A stretch of DNA of 64,000 nucleotides from Streptomyces sp. XD-27 (GTDB lineage: Bacteria; Actinomycetota; Actinomycetes; Streptomycetales; Streptomycetaceae): the NCBI RefSeq assembly GCF_030553055.1, contig NZ_CP130713.1, forward strand, positions 2,480,001 to 2,544,000, in the 5' to 3' direction. Both the position numbers and the translations under genes were made by a program. Shown here in pieces: positions 1-9,095 of this stretch. The stretch's first letter is position 1. The number at the start of each line of letters is the position of its first letter. The notes beneath the pieces were generated by a model. That model made no database searches, was not told the origin of the DNA, and saw only the letters and a list, made by a program, of their open reading frames with translations.

Positions 1-1
1 G

Positions 2-1219
2 CAGGACCACGCCGGCCGCCGGCTCCTCGAGGGCGCCGAGCTGACCGGGGTCACCCGGGACCGCTGGTCCACCACCGAGCAGGCCATCTCCTTGCTGTGG
101 ACGTACTTCGACGCGTACACCGACGCGCTGAACACCGCCCGCGAGCTGCGCGCCCGGCACCGCTGGCCCACCCCCGGCGAGCTGGCGGAGCTCGGGGAGC
201 TGCTGGGCGGTGCCGCCGTCACGCTGCCCAGCAGCGGCACGCTCACCGGCGCGCCGCTGCTCAGCGAGGAGTTGGCACTGGAGGAGCTGGTCGCGCGGAT
301 GAACCGGTGGTACGCCGAGGCCCTGGACGTGATCGTCACCGCCGACGCCGTGTGGTCCGCGCTGCCCGCCCGGATCGACATGCTCGCCGCGGAGCTGAGG
401 CGCACCCGTTCCCTCGCGCACTCCGTCGGGGTGCGGCCCGGCGAGCATCCGTCCGGCGACGACCTGGAGCGGATCACCACCGAACTCACCGCGCTGCGCG
501 AGGAGGTGGTCCGCGATCCTCTGGCCTTCTGGAGCCCGGCGACGGGGAGTTCCGCGCCCGGCGGCGGCCGCCCGGACACCGCGCGCTACGACAGCGCGGC
601 CCGCGCCCTGGAGGACGTACGGCGCGAGATCGAGGCGGTGCTGGACGTACGGCAGGACGCCGAGGCCCGGCTGATGCGGCTGCGGGACGTGCTGTCGCGG
701 GCGGACCGCACGCTCACCGAGGCCCGGCAGGCGCGCGGCGAGGTGCTGGCGAAGATCGCGGCGTCGGAGGTGCCCGCGGTCAGCGGTCCGGCGACGGCGC
801 TGCACGAGCAGGTGGCGACGGCGGCCGAGTACCGCAGACGCGCCCAGTGGCACCGGCTGTCCCCGCTGCTGGAGAGCCTGGAGCAGCGGGCCGAGGACGA
901 ACTGCTGCGGGCCCGCGAGTCGTTGACCGCGGTGACGGCGCCGCTGGCGGTCCGCGCGGAGCTGCGCGGCCGGCTCGACGCATACCGGGCGAAGGTCGCC
1001 CGGCACGGTCTCGCGGAGGATCCGCTGCTGATCGAGCGGTACGACGTGGCGCGCCGCATGCTGTGGAGCGCGCCGTGCGACCTGCGCGCCGCCGATCAGG
1101 CCGTGGTGCGCTACCAGCAGGCGGCGGCCGAGGGCATCGAGGCGGCGCGCCGGAGCGAGCCGAGTGCGGCTAGTGAGCCGGGTGCACCGAGTGAGCCGAG
1201 CGACCGGAGGGAAAGTTGA
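2..1219 (+). CDS. Coiled-coil protein of a PknG-type signalling locus, 5' end outside window
   Basis: The frame is open from the first bases of the window, so the true start lies upstream and only the C-terminal 405 or so residues are visible. The visible part is rich in Ala, Arg, Glu and Leu with long heptad-like stretches, which suggests an extended coiled coil. No transmembrane segment or catalytic motif is visible. The stop overlaps the kinase start (TGATG at 1217-1221), so the two are translationally coupled. In mycobacteria the gene before pknG is glnX, a sensor relay between the binding protein GlnH and PknG. Position and coiled-coil character fit an analogous role, but I cannot show homology. 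Confidence 0.6.
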   Translation, partial: QDHAGRRLLEGAELTGVTRDRWSTTEQAISLLWTYFDAYTDALNTARELRARHRWPTPGELAELGELLGGAAVTLPSSGTLTGAPLLSEELALEELVARMNRWYAEALDVIVTADAVWSALPARIDMLAAELRRTRSLAHSVGVRPGEHPSGDDLERITTELTALREEVVRDPLAFWSPATGSSAPGGGRPDTARYDSAARALEDVRREIEAVLDVRQDAEARLMRLRDVLSRADRTLTEARQARGEVLAKIAASEVPAVSGPATALHEQVATAAEYRRRAQWHRLSPLLESLEQRAEDELLRARESLTAVTAPLAVRAELRGRLDAYRAKVARHGLAEDPLLIERYDVARRMLWSAPCDLRAADQAVVRYQQAAAEGIEAARRSEPSAASEPGAPSEPSDRRES

Positions 1220-4005
1220 TGAGCGGCGCCGACCAGAGGTGCCAGCGGCCGGGCTGCGGCGGTGCGTACGAGGACGTGGGCGGCGGTGAGCTGTACTGCG
1301 ACACCTGCGGCCTCGCGCCGGTCGTGTCGCACAACCGGATGGTCGGTTCGCCGCCCACCGGCATGACCGCCCAGGGCGGCGGCGGTTCGGGACGCGACGG
1401 ACGCGGTGGGTCGGGGCGCGGTGGTTCGGGGCGCGGCAGCGGATCGTCCTCGCGCGGCTCCTCCCGCGGCTCCTCCCGTGGTTCGGCGCGCTCGCAGAGC
1501 TCCCGGTCCTCGCGGCGCTCGGTGTCCGGGCGGCTGTCGCGGTCGGTGTCCGGCCGGACCTCGTCGCGTTCGGTGTCGGTGCGCAGCTCGCGCTCGGCCA
1601 CCTCCGCCTCGGGACGCAACCGGCTGGGCGCGGGCCTGGTCAGCGTCCCCGACGTGCCGCGCCCCGACCCGCGTACGGCCGTGCTGGCCAACCCCGAGGT
1701 GCCGGAGCGGAAGCGGTTCTGCAGCCGGAGCGACTGCGGGGCCCCGGTGGGCCGGGCGCGCGGCGGCCGCCCGGGCCGTACCGAGGGCTTCTGCACCAAG
1801 TGCGGCCACCCGTACTCGTTCGTCCCCAAGCTGAACCCGGGCGACATCGTGCACGGGCAGTACGAGGTGGCGGGCTGTCTGGCACACGGCGGTCTGGGCT
1901 GGATCTACCTGGCCATAGACCGCGCGGTGTCGGACCGCTGGGTGGTGCTCAAGGGCCTGCTGGACACCGGCGACGAGGACGCGCTGTCGGCGGCCGTCTC
2001 GGAGCGGCGCTTCCTCGCCGAGATCGAGCACTCCAACATCGTGCGCATCTACAACTTCGTCGAGCACCTCGACCAGCGCACCGGCAGCCTCGACGGCTAC
2101 ATCGTGATGGAGTACGTCGGCGGCAAGTCGCTCAAGGAGATCGCCAACCAGCGGCGCGCCGCGGACGGCAAGCGCGATCCGCTGCCGGTGGAGCAGGCGT
2201 GCGCGTACGGCATCGAGGCGCTGGAGGCGCTCGGCCACCTGCACAGCCGGAACCTGCTGTACTGCGACTTCAAGGTCGACAACGCAATCCAGCAGCAGGA
2301 CCAGCTGAAGCTGATCGACATGGGCGCGGTCCGGCGGATGGACGACGAGGACAGCGCGATCTACGGCACGGTCGGCTACCAGGCGCCGGAGGTCGCCGAG
2401 ACGGGCCCGTCGGTCGCCTCCGACCTGTACACGGTGGCGCGGACGCTGGCGGTGCTCACCTTCGACTTCCAGGGCTACACGAACGTCTTCGTGGACAGCC
2501 TGCCCGACCCGGACAACATCGAGGTCTTCCGGAACTACGAGTCGTTCTACCGGCTGCTGGTACGGGCCACCGACCCCGATCCGGGGCGCAGGTTCGCCTC
2601 CGCGCAGGAGATGTCCGACCAGTTGACGGGCGTGCTGCGGGAGGTCGTGGCGCTCCAGTCCGGCCGCCCGCGGCCGGCGCTGTCCACGTTGTTCGGGCCG
2701 GAGTTGCGGGTGGTGGACACGGAGCTGTTCGCCGAGCCGACCGGAGACCCGTCGGCGCTGGGAGCGCGGGACGCCGACGGCGGGCGAGGCGGCAGGGGTA
2801 CGCGCGGTAGCGGAAGTACGCGCGGCAGCGGGGGCGGGCTGCTCGGCCGTGGGCGGAAGGCCGGGACGGCGGCCGGTGCGGTCATCGGGACGGCCCAGGC
2901 ACCGGCGGCCCAGGCACCGGCGGCTCAGGCACCTGCCTGGCCGAGTGGCGCGGCCGTCGAGCCGCCTCAGCCGTTGCCGGGGCCGGGGCCGGACGCGCAG
3001 GCGCCGCCCGCCCTCCGGCCGTTGGACGCCCGGCTCACCGCGCTGGCGCTGCCGGTGCCGCGGGTCGACCCCGCCGACCCCAACGCCGGATTCCTGGCGG
3101 GCCTGCTGGCCACCTCGGCCCCCGCCGAGCTGCACGCGGCGCTCCAGGCCGCGCCGGCCGACTCCGCCGAGCTGCGGCTGCGGCGGGTCCGCGCGCAGCT
3201 GGAACTCGGCGAGGAGCCGGCGGCGGCCGGAGAGCTGATGGCGCTGGAGGCGGCGTACCCCGAGGACTGGCGCATCGTCTGGTACCGGGGTCTGCACGCG
3301 CTGGCCACCGGCGACCACGAGCTGGCGGCCGCCTCCTTCGACGCCGTCTACGACGCGTTCCCCGGCGAGGCCCCGCCGAAGCTGGCGCTCGGCGTGTGCG
3401 CGGAGATCCTCGGCCAGTTGGACAACGCCGCCGAGTACTACCGGCTGGTGTGGGCGACCGACCCCGCCTACGTCAGCGCGGCCTTCGGGCTCGCCCGGGT
3501 GCGGCTGTGCTCGGGTGACCGTACGGGCGCGGTGCAGGCGCTGGAGTCGGTACCGGAGTCGTCGATCCACTACACGGCGGCCCGGGTGGCGGCCGTGCGC
3601 GCCCGGCTGCGGCTGGGGTCCGCCACGGCCGAGGGATGGCAGGGCGGTGCCCCTGGAGCGTTCCTCGGCGACCTGACGGCAGCGGCGCTCCAGGTGGAGC
3701 GGCTGCGGGACTTCGGGCTCGACGCGGTACGGCGCGAGCGGCTGTGCACGGAGGTGCTGGGCAGCGCGCTGGACTGGGTCCTGTCGGGGGGCGACGGCGC
3801 GCCGCCGCGGGCCACCGCGCCCGGCCCGGCCGGGGGCCCCGCCCCCGGCGCGGTGGTCCTGCTCGGCAGCAGCCTGGACGAGCGTGGGCTGCGCTTCGGT
3901 CTCGAACGCTCGTACCGCATGCTCGCCCGGCTCGCGCAGCGGGGCGAGGAGAGGATCGAACTGGTGGAGCGGGCCAACCGCTTCCGCCCCAGGACGTGGG
4001 TGTGA
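1219..4005 (+). CDS. PknG-like serine/threonine protein kinase with zinc ribbon, rubredoxin-like and TPR regions
   Basis: The architecture matches PknG: an N-terminal CxxC-type zinc ribbon (about residues 8-31), a long Arg/Ser/Gly-rich linker (about 55-132), a rubredoxin-like Cys module (CSRSDC near 167 and CTKC near 192), a kinase domain (about 212-485) and a C-terminal TPR-like helical region (about 640-900). Kinase motifs are visible: Gly loop GGLGWIYLA, VVLK lysine, catalytic loop YCDFKVDN in place of HRDLKxxN, DMG in place of DFG, and GTVGYQAPE. ATG 1219 is chosen over the adjacent in-frame TTG at 1216 because GGAGGG at 1206-1211 is well spaced and the stop of the upstream gene overlaps it. 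PknG links amino-acid sensing to central nitrogen and carbon metabolism in actinobacteria. The RS-like linker may itself be phosphorylated (inference). Confidence 0.92.
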   Translation: MSGADQRCQRPGCGGAYEDVGGGELYCDTCGLAPVVSHNRMVGSPPTGMTAQGGGGSGRDGRGGSGRGGSGRGSGSSSRGSSRGSSRGSARSQSSRSSRRSVSGRLSRSVSGRTSSRSVSVRSSRSATSASGRNRLGAGLVSVPDVPRPDPRTAVLANPEVPERKRFCSRSDCGAPVGRARGGRPGRTEGFCTKCGHPYSFVPKLNPGDIVHGQYEVAGCLAHGGLGWIYLAIDRAVSDRWVVLKGLLDTGDEDALSAAVSERRFLAEIEHSNIVRIYNFVEHLDQRTGSLDGYIVMEYVGGKSLKEIANQRRAADGKRDPLPVEQACAYGIEALEALGHLHSRNLLYCDFKVDNAIQQQDQLKLIDMGAVRRMDDEDSAIYGTVGYQAPEVAETGPSVASDLYTVARTLAVLTFDFQGYTNVFVDSLPDPDNIEVFRNYESFYRLLVRATDPDPGRRFASAQEMSDQLTGVLREVVALQSGRPRPALSTLFGPELRVVDTELFAEPTGDPSALGARDADGGRGGRGTRGSGSTRGSGGGLLGRGRKAGTAAGAVIGTAQAPAAQAPAAQAPAWPSGAAVEPPQPLPGPGPDAQAPPALRPLDARLTALALPVPRVDPADPNAGFLAGLLATSAPAELHAALQAAPADSAELRLRRVRAQLELGEEPAAAGELMALEAAYPEDWRIVWYRGLHALATGDHELAAASFDAVYDAFPGEAPPKLALGVCAEILGQLDNAAEYYRLVWATDPAYVSAAFGLARVRLCSGDRTGAVQALESVPESSIHYTAARVAAVRARLRLGSATAEGWQGGAPGAFLGDLTAAALQVERLRDFGLDAVRRERLCTEVLGSALDWVLSGGDGAPPRATAPGPAGGPAPGAVVLLGSSLDERGLRFGLERSYRMLARLAQRGEERIELVERANRFRPRTWV

Positions 4006-4008
4006 TCG

Positions 4009-5760
4009 ATGTCCCAAATGCCGCAGCTGCCCCAGCTGTCCGCCTGCCCGAGCTGTGCCGAGCCGCTGGAATCGGGTGACAACTTCTGTGGCGGCTGCGG
4101 CGCCGACCTGTCGGCGCCGCAGCCGGCCGTGACCGGCGCCGACCCGCACCCGACGCTCTCCCTGAACGGCCTCTCGCGCGGGGGGAGCCGGGCGGGCGGC
4201 GAGCACGGCGCCGAGGCGGGCGCAGCCGAACCTCGGGCCGGGGCCGACGACTACGCGCTGCCCGCGCCCGCACCGGGCCCCTCCCTCGCGGCGGGCCTCG
4301 CACCCGCGACGGGCCTCTCCTCCGCCCCGGAGGTCGGCCCCGCGGGCTTCGGCCCCGCAGTCTTCGGCGCCGCCGGGACCGGTCCCGTAGGGCCCCCGGA
4401 GCCCGAGCCCGCCGCCGGCCCCGACCCGACCCGCGCCACCGGCCCCGCTCCCGCTGCCGACCCCGACCCCGCCCCCCTTCCCGCCGCCGATCCGCGCACC
4501 GCGCTCGGGACCTCGGCACCGGGGGCAGGACCGGGGCCAGGACCGGGATCGGGACCGGCGACCGTCCCCGCGGGCGGTCGCGCGTGCGCGGCCTGCCGGG
4601 CGGGGGTCATCGACAAGGACGGATACTGCGAGCACTGCGGGCACGCCCAGCCCCGGGAGCGGGATCACATGGAGCACGAGACGACCGGCGTCGCGGCGGC
4701 CACCGACCGGGGGCTGCGGCACCACCGCAACGAGGACGCGTTCAGCGTGTCCACCACCGCGCTGCCCGACGGCTCACCGGCCGTCGTCGCGGTCGTGTGC
4801 GACGGCGTGTCCTCCGCGACCCGGCCCGACGACGCCTCCGAGGCGGCGGCGAACGCCGCCAGGGAGGCGCTGGTCGCCGCGCTCCCCCGGGGCACGCGCC
4901 CGCAGCACGCCATGCACGAGGCGATCATGGCCGCCTCCGAGGCGGTCAACGCCCTGGCCCTCCAGCCCGCCTCCGTACCGGACCAGCACCGCCAGGAGAA
5001 CGCCCCGGCCTGCACCATCGTCAGCGCCGTGGTCGCGGGCGGCATCCTCACCGTGGGCTGGGTCGGCGACAGCCGCGCGTACTGGGTACCCGACGACCGC
5101 ACGGCGCCCGCGGCCCGCCTCACCGAGGACGACTCCTGGGCGGCGCAGATGGTGGCGGCGGGCCTGATGTCCGAGGAGGAGGCGTACGCGGACGAGCGCG
5201 CCCACGCCATCACCGGCTGGCTCGGCGCGGACGCGTACGAACTGGAGCCGCACACCGCGTCGTACAAGCCGGACCGGCCCGGCGTGGTGGTGGTCTGCAC
5301 CGACGGGCTGTGGAACTACGCCGAGTCCGCGGACGAGATGGCCGTGGCGGTCCCGGCCGACGCCCGGTCGCGGCCGCTGGACAGCGCCCGGACGCTGATC
5401 GACCACGCGCTCGACGGCGGCGGCCACGACAACGTAACAGTGGCGGTCCTCCCGTTCCCGGCTCCACCGGGCGGGCAGGATCGGCCTGAGGCCCGAGGGG
5501 GGGCGGTGCGCGCGTGCCCGAGCGGCACGCGCGCACGCGGGGCACGTCTGTGCGCCCGTTCACGTTCAGTCCACGTGCAGTGCCAAGGAGCGCGACAGAT
5601 GGCCAACTTCTCCAAGGCGACGGGTCCGCGGTTCGCGGTCGACGTCTACCAGAACGCGTACCTCCCCGAGGGGGCCGGGAGGTGCACGCGATCGTCACGG
5701 TCACCGCCACCGGCGGGGGTACGACGGGCCGGCTGCCCGCGCCCACCGCCGCCGTGGTGA
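4009..5760 (+). CDS. PP2C-family serine/threonine phosphatase with two zinc ribbons; stop codon displaced
   Basis: This should reverse phosphorylation by the kinase 3 nt upstream. There are two zinc ribbons (CPSC...CGGCG near residues 11-32 and CAAC...CEHCG near 197-215) around a long Pro/Ala/Gly linker, then a PP2C domain from about residue 221. PP2C landmarks are RHHRNEDAF, VVCDGVSS, VGWVGDSRAYW, VVCTDGLW and GGHDNVTVAVL. Recognisable phosphatase ends near nucleotide 5460. The frame then stays open with no stop through the start of the vWA gene (5599) to 5760. One base missing in the G-rich stretch 5469-5486 would put TGA 5487-5489 in frame and give about 493 residues with a normal intergenic gap. 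The tail beyond about residue 490 is therefore probably not real. Confidence 0.85.
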   Translation: MSQMPQLPQLSACPSCAEPLESGDNFCGGCGADLSAPQPAVTGADPHPTLSLNGLSRGGSRAGGEHGAEAGAAEPRAGADDYALPAPAPGPSLAAGLAPATGLSSAPEVGPAGFGPAVFGAAGTGPVGPPEPEPAAGPDPTRATGPAPAADPDPAPLPAADPRTALGTSAPGAGPGPGPGSGPATVPAGGRACAACRAGVIDKDGYCEHCGHAQPRERDHMEHETTGVAAATDRGLRHHRNEDAFSVSTTALPDGSPAVVAVVCDGVSSATRPDDASEAAANAAREALVAALPRGTRPQHAMHEAIMAASEAVNALALQPASVPDQHRQENAPACTIVSAVVAGGILTVGWVGDSRAYWVPDDRTAPAARLTEDDSWAAQMVAAGLMSEEEAYADERAHAITGWLGADAYELEPHTASYKPDRPGVVVVCTDGLWNYAESADEMAVAVPADARSRPLDSARTLIDHALDGGGHDNVTVAVLPFPAPPGGQDRPEARGGAVRACPSGTRARGARLCARSRSVHVQCQGARQMANFSKATGPRFAVDVYQNAYLPEGAGRCTRSSRSPPPAGVRRAGCPRPPPPW

Positions 5761-6914
5761 TCATGGTCGACTGCTCCGGCTCCATGGACTATCCGCCGAC
5801 GAAGATGCGCAACGCGCGGGAGGCCACGGCCGCCGCGATCGACACCGTCCGCGACGGCGTCGCCTTCGCCGTCGTCGCGGGCACGCACAAGGCGGTGGAG
5901 GTCTTTCCCGGGGACGGCCGGCTGGTGCCCGCCGATCCGGCCAGCCGGGCCCGGGCCAAGGACGCCCTGCGCAGGCTAAGCCCGGGCGGCGGCACGGCGA
6001 TCGGCACCTGGCTGCGGCTGGCGGACCGGCTGCTGGCCTCCTCCGACGTCGCCATCCGGCACGGCATCCTGCTCACCGACGGCCGCAACGAGCACGAGAC
6101 GCCGGAGGAGCTGCGGGCGGCGCTGGACGCGTGCGCGGGCCGCTTCACGTGTGACGCGCGGGGCGTCGGCACCGACTGGGAGGTCAAGGAGGTCACCGGG
6201 ATCGCCTCCGCCCTGCTCGGGACCGCCGACATCGTGGCCGATCCGTCCGAGCTCACCGCGGACTTCACGCGGATGATGGAGCACGCGATGGGCAAGGAGG
6301 TCGCGGACGTCGCGCTGCGGCTGTGGACGCCGCAGGGCGCCGAGGTGCTGTTCGTCAAGCAGGTCGCCCCGGCGGTGGAGGACCTGACGGGCCGGCGGGT
6401 GGCGGCGGGGCCGCGCGCCGGGGACTATCCGACGGGCTCGTGGGGGGACGAGTCCCGGGACTACCACGTGTGCGTACGGGTGCCCGCGGCGGGCGTCGGG
6501 CAGGAGATGCTGGCGGCCCGGGTGGCCCTGGTGCTGCCGGACTCCGGCGAGGGTCCGCGGCCGCCGCTGTCCCAAGGGCTGGTACGGGCAGTGTGGACGG
6601 ACGACATGGCCGCCTCGACGTCGATCAACCCGCAGGTCGCGCACTACACGGGCCAGGTCGAGCTGGCGCAGGTGATCCAGCAGGGGCTCGACGCGCGTAA
6701 GGCGGGCGACTGGAGCGGTGCGACGGCGAAGCTCGGCCGTGCCGTCCAGCTCGCCAGCGCTTCGGGGAACGAGGATACGGCGAAACTCCTTTCGAAGGTG
6801 GTGGACGTCGTGGACGCGCGGACAGGTACTGTGCGACTGAAGGCGAAGGTCGCGGAGGCGGACGAGATGACCCTCGAAACCCGCTCCACCAAGACGGTTC
6901 GCGTGAAGAAGTAG
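5599..6914 (+). CDS. von Willebrand factor type A domain protein, interrupted by a 1-bp frameshift
   Basis: ATG 5599 has AAGGAG at 5585-5590. The first 24 or so codons (MANFSKATGPRFAVDVYQNA...) are in one frame and the rest is in the next. The switch falls at the G5 run 5670-5674, where one more G restores LPEGGREVHAIVTVT continuous with the downstream frame. The vWA domain carries a MIDAS motif (DCSGSMD) and LLTDGRNEHETP, and the C-terminal part resembles TerD/TerY-neighbour vWA proteins with a helical tail. vWA proteins usually act as scaffolds in phospho-signalling cassettes. It lies between the PP2C and FHA genes on the same strand, probably one operon. The frameshift is either a homopolymer sequencing error or a recent mutation. 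Confidence 0.82.
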
Positions 6915-6997
6915 CAGGAGAACGCGCCCGCGGCGGACCACCCGACGGGGCGCGCACGGCGAAGCAAGCAGACAGCACAAGAGGGGGAATCTCCGAC

Positions 6998-8370
6998 ATG
7001 GCGACGTGCCCGAACGGCCACCAGTCGGCGGCCGACGACTGGTGCGAGGTGTGCGGCCACCGGATGTCGGGGACGCCCATGCCGCCCGGTGCCCCGCCGC
7101 CACCGCCGCCCATGATGGGCGCACCACAGCCACCAGGCGGCCCCGGAGCGCCGGGCGGCCACGGTGCCCCGGGCGGCCACGGTGCCCCGGGCGGGCATGG
7201 TGCCCCGGGGGCGCCGGGTGGCTACGGCTACCCGGCCCCGCAGCCGGAGCCCGCCTTCCAGGCAGAGCTGTGTCCGCAGTGCCGCACGCCGCGGGAGGCG
7301 CAGGCGCCGTTCTGCGAGGAGTGCCGGTACAACTTCCTGACGCACTCCGCGACGCCGTACTCCCCGCCGCCGCCACCCGCGCCGGGCGGCTTCCAGCCCC
7401 CGTCGCTCACCCCTCCGCAGCCGCCGGCCCAGCCGCACGGCACGCAGGGCGGCCAGTTCCCCGGGGCGGGGCCGTCGCCGATGAACCCGATGAGCCACCC
7501 GGCCGAGCCGTTCCCGGCTTCCCCGCCCGCCGGGACGCCGCTGCCCGGACAGATGCCGGGCCAGATACCGGGCCAGATACCGGGGCAGATGCCGGGGCAG
7601 ATGCCCGGCCAGGCTCCGGGAGCACCGGGCTTTCCGGGCCAGGACCCAGGGGCCGGGGCTCCGGGCCGGGCACCGGGCCAGGGGTTCGGTTCCGACGACG
7701 ACTGGACGCTGCCGCCTCCGGGCGGGCCCGCGGCCACGGCTCCCCCGCCGGGCGCGCAACCCCCTCTCGCGCCGCCCGCGCACCCCGCGCCGGGACCGGG
7801 CGCTCCCGGCCAGGGCGCGCCGGGGCCCGGCCCCGGCCCGATGCCGTACCCGCCGCAGGCGCCCGCCGGACCGCCGTTCGGGAACGACGACTTCCCCAGC
7901 ACCGCCGTGCCGCACCCGCAGCCGGTGCAGCCCGCGCAGTTCCCGTCCGGCGCGGCGCCCGCGCCCGCGGGCTGGTTCGCGGTGATCGCACCGGACCGTG
8001 AGTACTTCATGGCGATGATGCACCGCAGCGGCCCCGAGGCCGCCGGGCTGAACCTCCCCGCGTACTCCCCGAGCAGCAACTGCCGCTCACCGGCCACCAG
8101 ATCACCATCGGCCGCCGCCGGCACAGCACGGGCGAGTCCCCCGACATCGACCTGTCCCGCCCGCCGGAGGACCCCGGCGTCTCGCACCAGCACGCTGTCC
8201 TGGTGCAGCAGCCGGACGGCACCTGGGCGGTCGTGGACCAGAACTCGACCAACGGCACGACGCTCAACGGCTCCGACGAGCCGATCCAGCCCTATGTCCC
8301 GGTGCCGCTCCAGGATGGTGACCGGGTGCACGTCGGCGCCTGGACGACGATCACGGTGCGCCGCGGCTGA
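6998..8370 (+). CDS. FHA-domain protein with double zinc ribbon and Pro-rich linker, interrupted by a 1-bp frameshift
   Basis: This is a phosphothreonine-reader protein, a likely adaptor for the upstream kinase. ATG 6998 follows GAGGGGGAA. Zinc ribbons are CPNGHQ...CEVCGH (residues 4-25) and CPQCRTP...CEECRYNF (about 91-110). They are followed by a Pro/Gly-rich linker that includes a tandem 15-bp repeat encoding PGQ(M/I) at about 7550-7615. The FHA domain follows a frame change at the C4 run 8067-8070. One extra C gives SPEQQLPLTGHQITIGRR and then the FHA core DIDLSRPPEDPGVSHQHA and NSTNGTTLNG, ending at TGA 8368-8370. Read without correction the gene continues in a wrong frame to 8524. The intact motifs after the shift argue for a sequencing error or a very young mutation. 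Confidence 0.82.
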
Positions 8371-8458
8371 CGGCGCGCTCGTACGGGAAGCGGCCGCCTG
8401 CTCCGACGAGCACGCGGCCGCTGTCGTGCGTACCGGCGGCGGCCCTGCGTGCCCGAGG

Positions 8459-8487
8459 CCGGGTCCGGGTCCGGGTCCGGGTCCGGG
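8459..8487. repeat. Tandem GGGTCC hexamer repeat
   Basis: Four or five copies of the hexamer GGGTCC lie between the FHA stop and the haemoglobin gene. No function is evident. Related GGATCCG-type runs occur near 39.88-39.92 kb and 59.5-59.6 kb. Confidence 0.7.
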
Positions 8488-8538
8488 GCCGTCCTACGTC
8501 TCCGGTCCTCGTCCGGGCATCTGAGACCATGGGGGGTG

Positions 8539-8940
8539 ATGGAGATTCCGCGCGGCACCCTTCAGGAGCAGACGTTCTACGAGCAGGTGGGCGGCGAGGA
8601 GACCTTCCGACGCCTGGTGCACCGCTTCTACCAGGGGGTCGCGGAGGACCCGCTGCTGCGCCCGATGTACCCGGAGGAGGACCTGGGCCCGGCCGAGGAG
8701 CGGCTGGTCCTGTTCCTGATCCAGTACTGGGGCGGCCCGCGTACGTACAGCGAGGGCCGCGGCCACCCCAGGCTGCGGATGCGGCACGCGCCGTTCAAGG
8801 TCGACCGGGCGGCCCATGACGCGTGGCTGCGCCACATGCGCGACGCGGTCGACGAACTCGGCCTGGCGCCGGAGCACGAGACGCAGCTGTGGAAGTACCT
8901 CACGTACGCCGCCGCCAGCATGATCAACGCCCCGGACTGA
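8539..8940 (+). CDS. glbO: Group II truncated haemoglobin (GlbO type)
   Basis: A 133-residue 2-on-2 globin that binds haem, with roles in oxygen and nitric-oxide chemistry or oxidative-stress protection in actinobacteria. Landmarks are TFYEQVGGEETFRRLVHRFY, the PMYPEEDL segment (Tyr at CD1), GGPRTYSEGRGHPRLRMRHAPF (proximal His in RMRH) and a Trp in QLWKYLTY at the G8-equivalent position typical of group II. The length is normal for the family. ATG 8539 is preceded directly by an in-frame GTG at 8536, which could equally serve. Further in-frame upstream sequence is Gly/Ser-Pro repeat and is not conserved-looking. It is convergent with the following minus-strand group. Confidence 0.93.
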   Translation: MEIPRGTLQEQTFYEQVGGEETFRRLVHRFYQGVAEDPLLRPMYPEEDLGPAEERLVLFLIQYWGGPRTYSEGRGHPRLRMRHAPFKVDRAAHDAWLRHMRDAVDELGLAPEHETQLWKYLTYAAASMINAPD

Positions 8941-8999
8941 TCCGGGACCGGGGCCGACCCGGGTACCGGCGGGGCGGCGGATCAGGCCGGAGCGACCGC

Positions 9000-9095
9000 A
9001 GGGCGGCCCGTCAGGCCGAGTGACCGGCGGCCGGCGGCCGGTTCAGGCGGGGGTGACCGACAGAGCGGCCCGTCAGGCCGGAGTGACCGGCAGAG
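9000..9095. repeat. Imperfect direct repeats spanning the 3' end of a hypothetical gene
   Basis: The block GCGGCCCGTCAGGCC followed by GAGTGACCGGC occurs at about 9003-9028 and again at about 9065-9091, with related partial copies between. The second copy forms the last codons of the minus-strand hypothetical gene, so the repeat probably arose by local duplication around its stop codon. Confidence 0.6.

Noticed and set aside
1111..4725. A 1204-residue open frame antisense to the kinase
   Set aside because: It is a GC-bias shadow: composition is Arg/Gly-rich without motifs, while the plus strand has complete kinase motifs.
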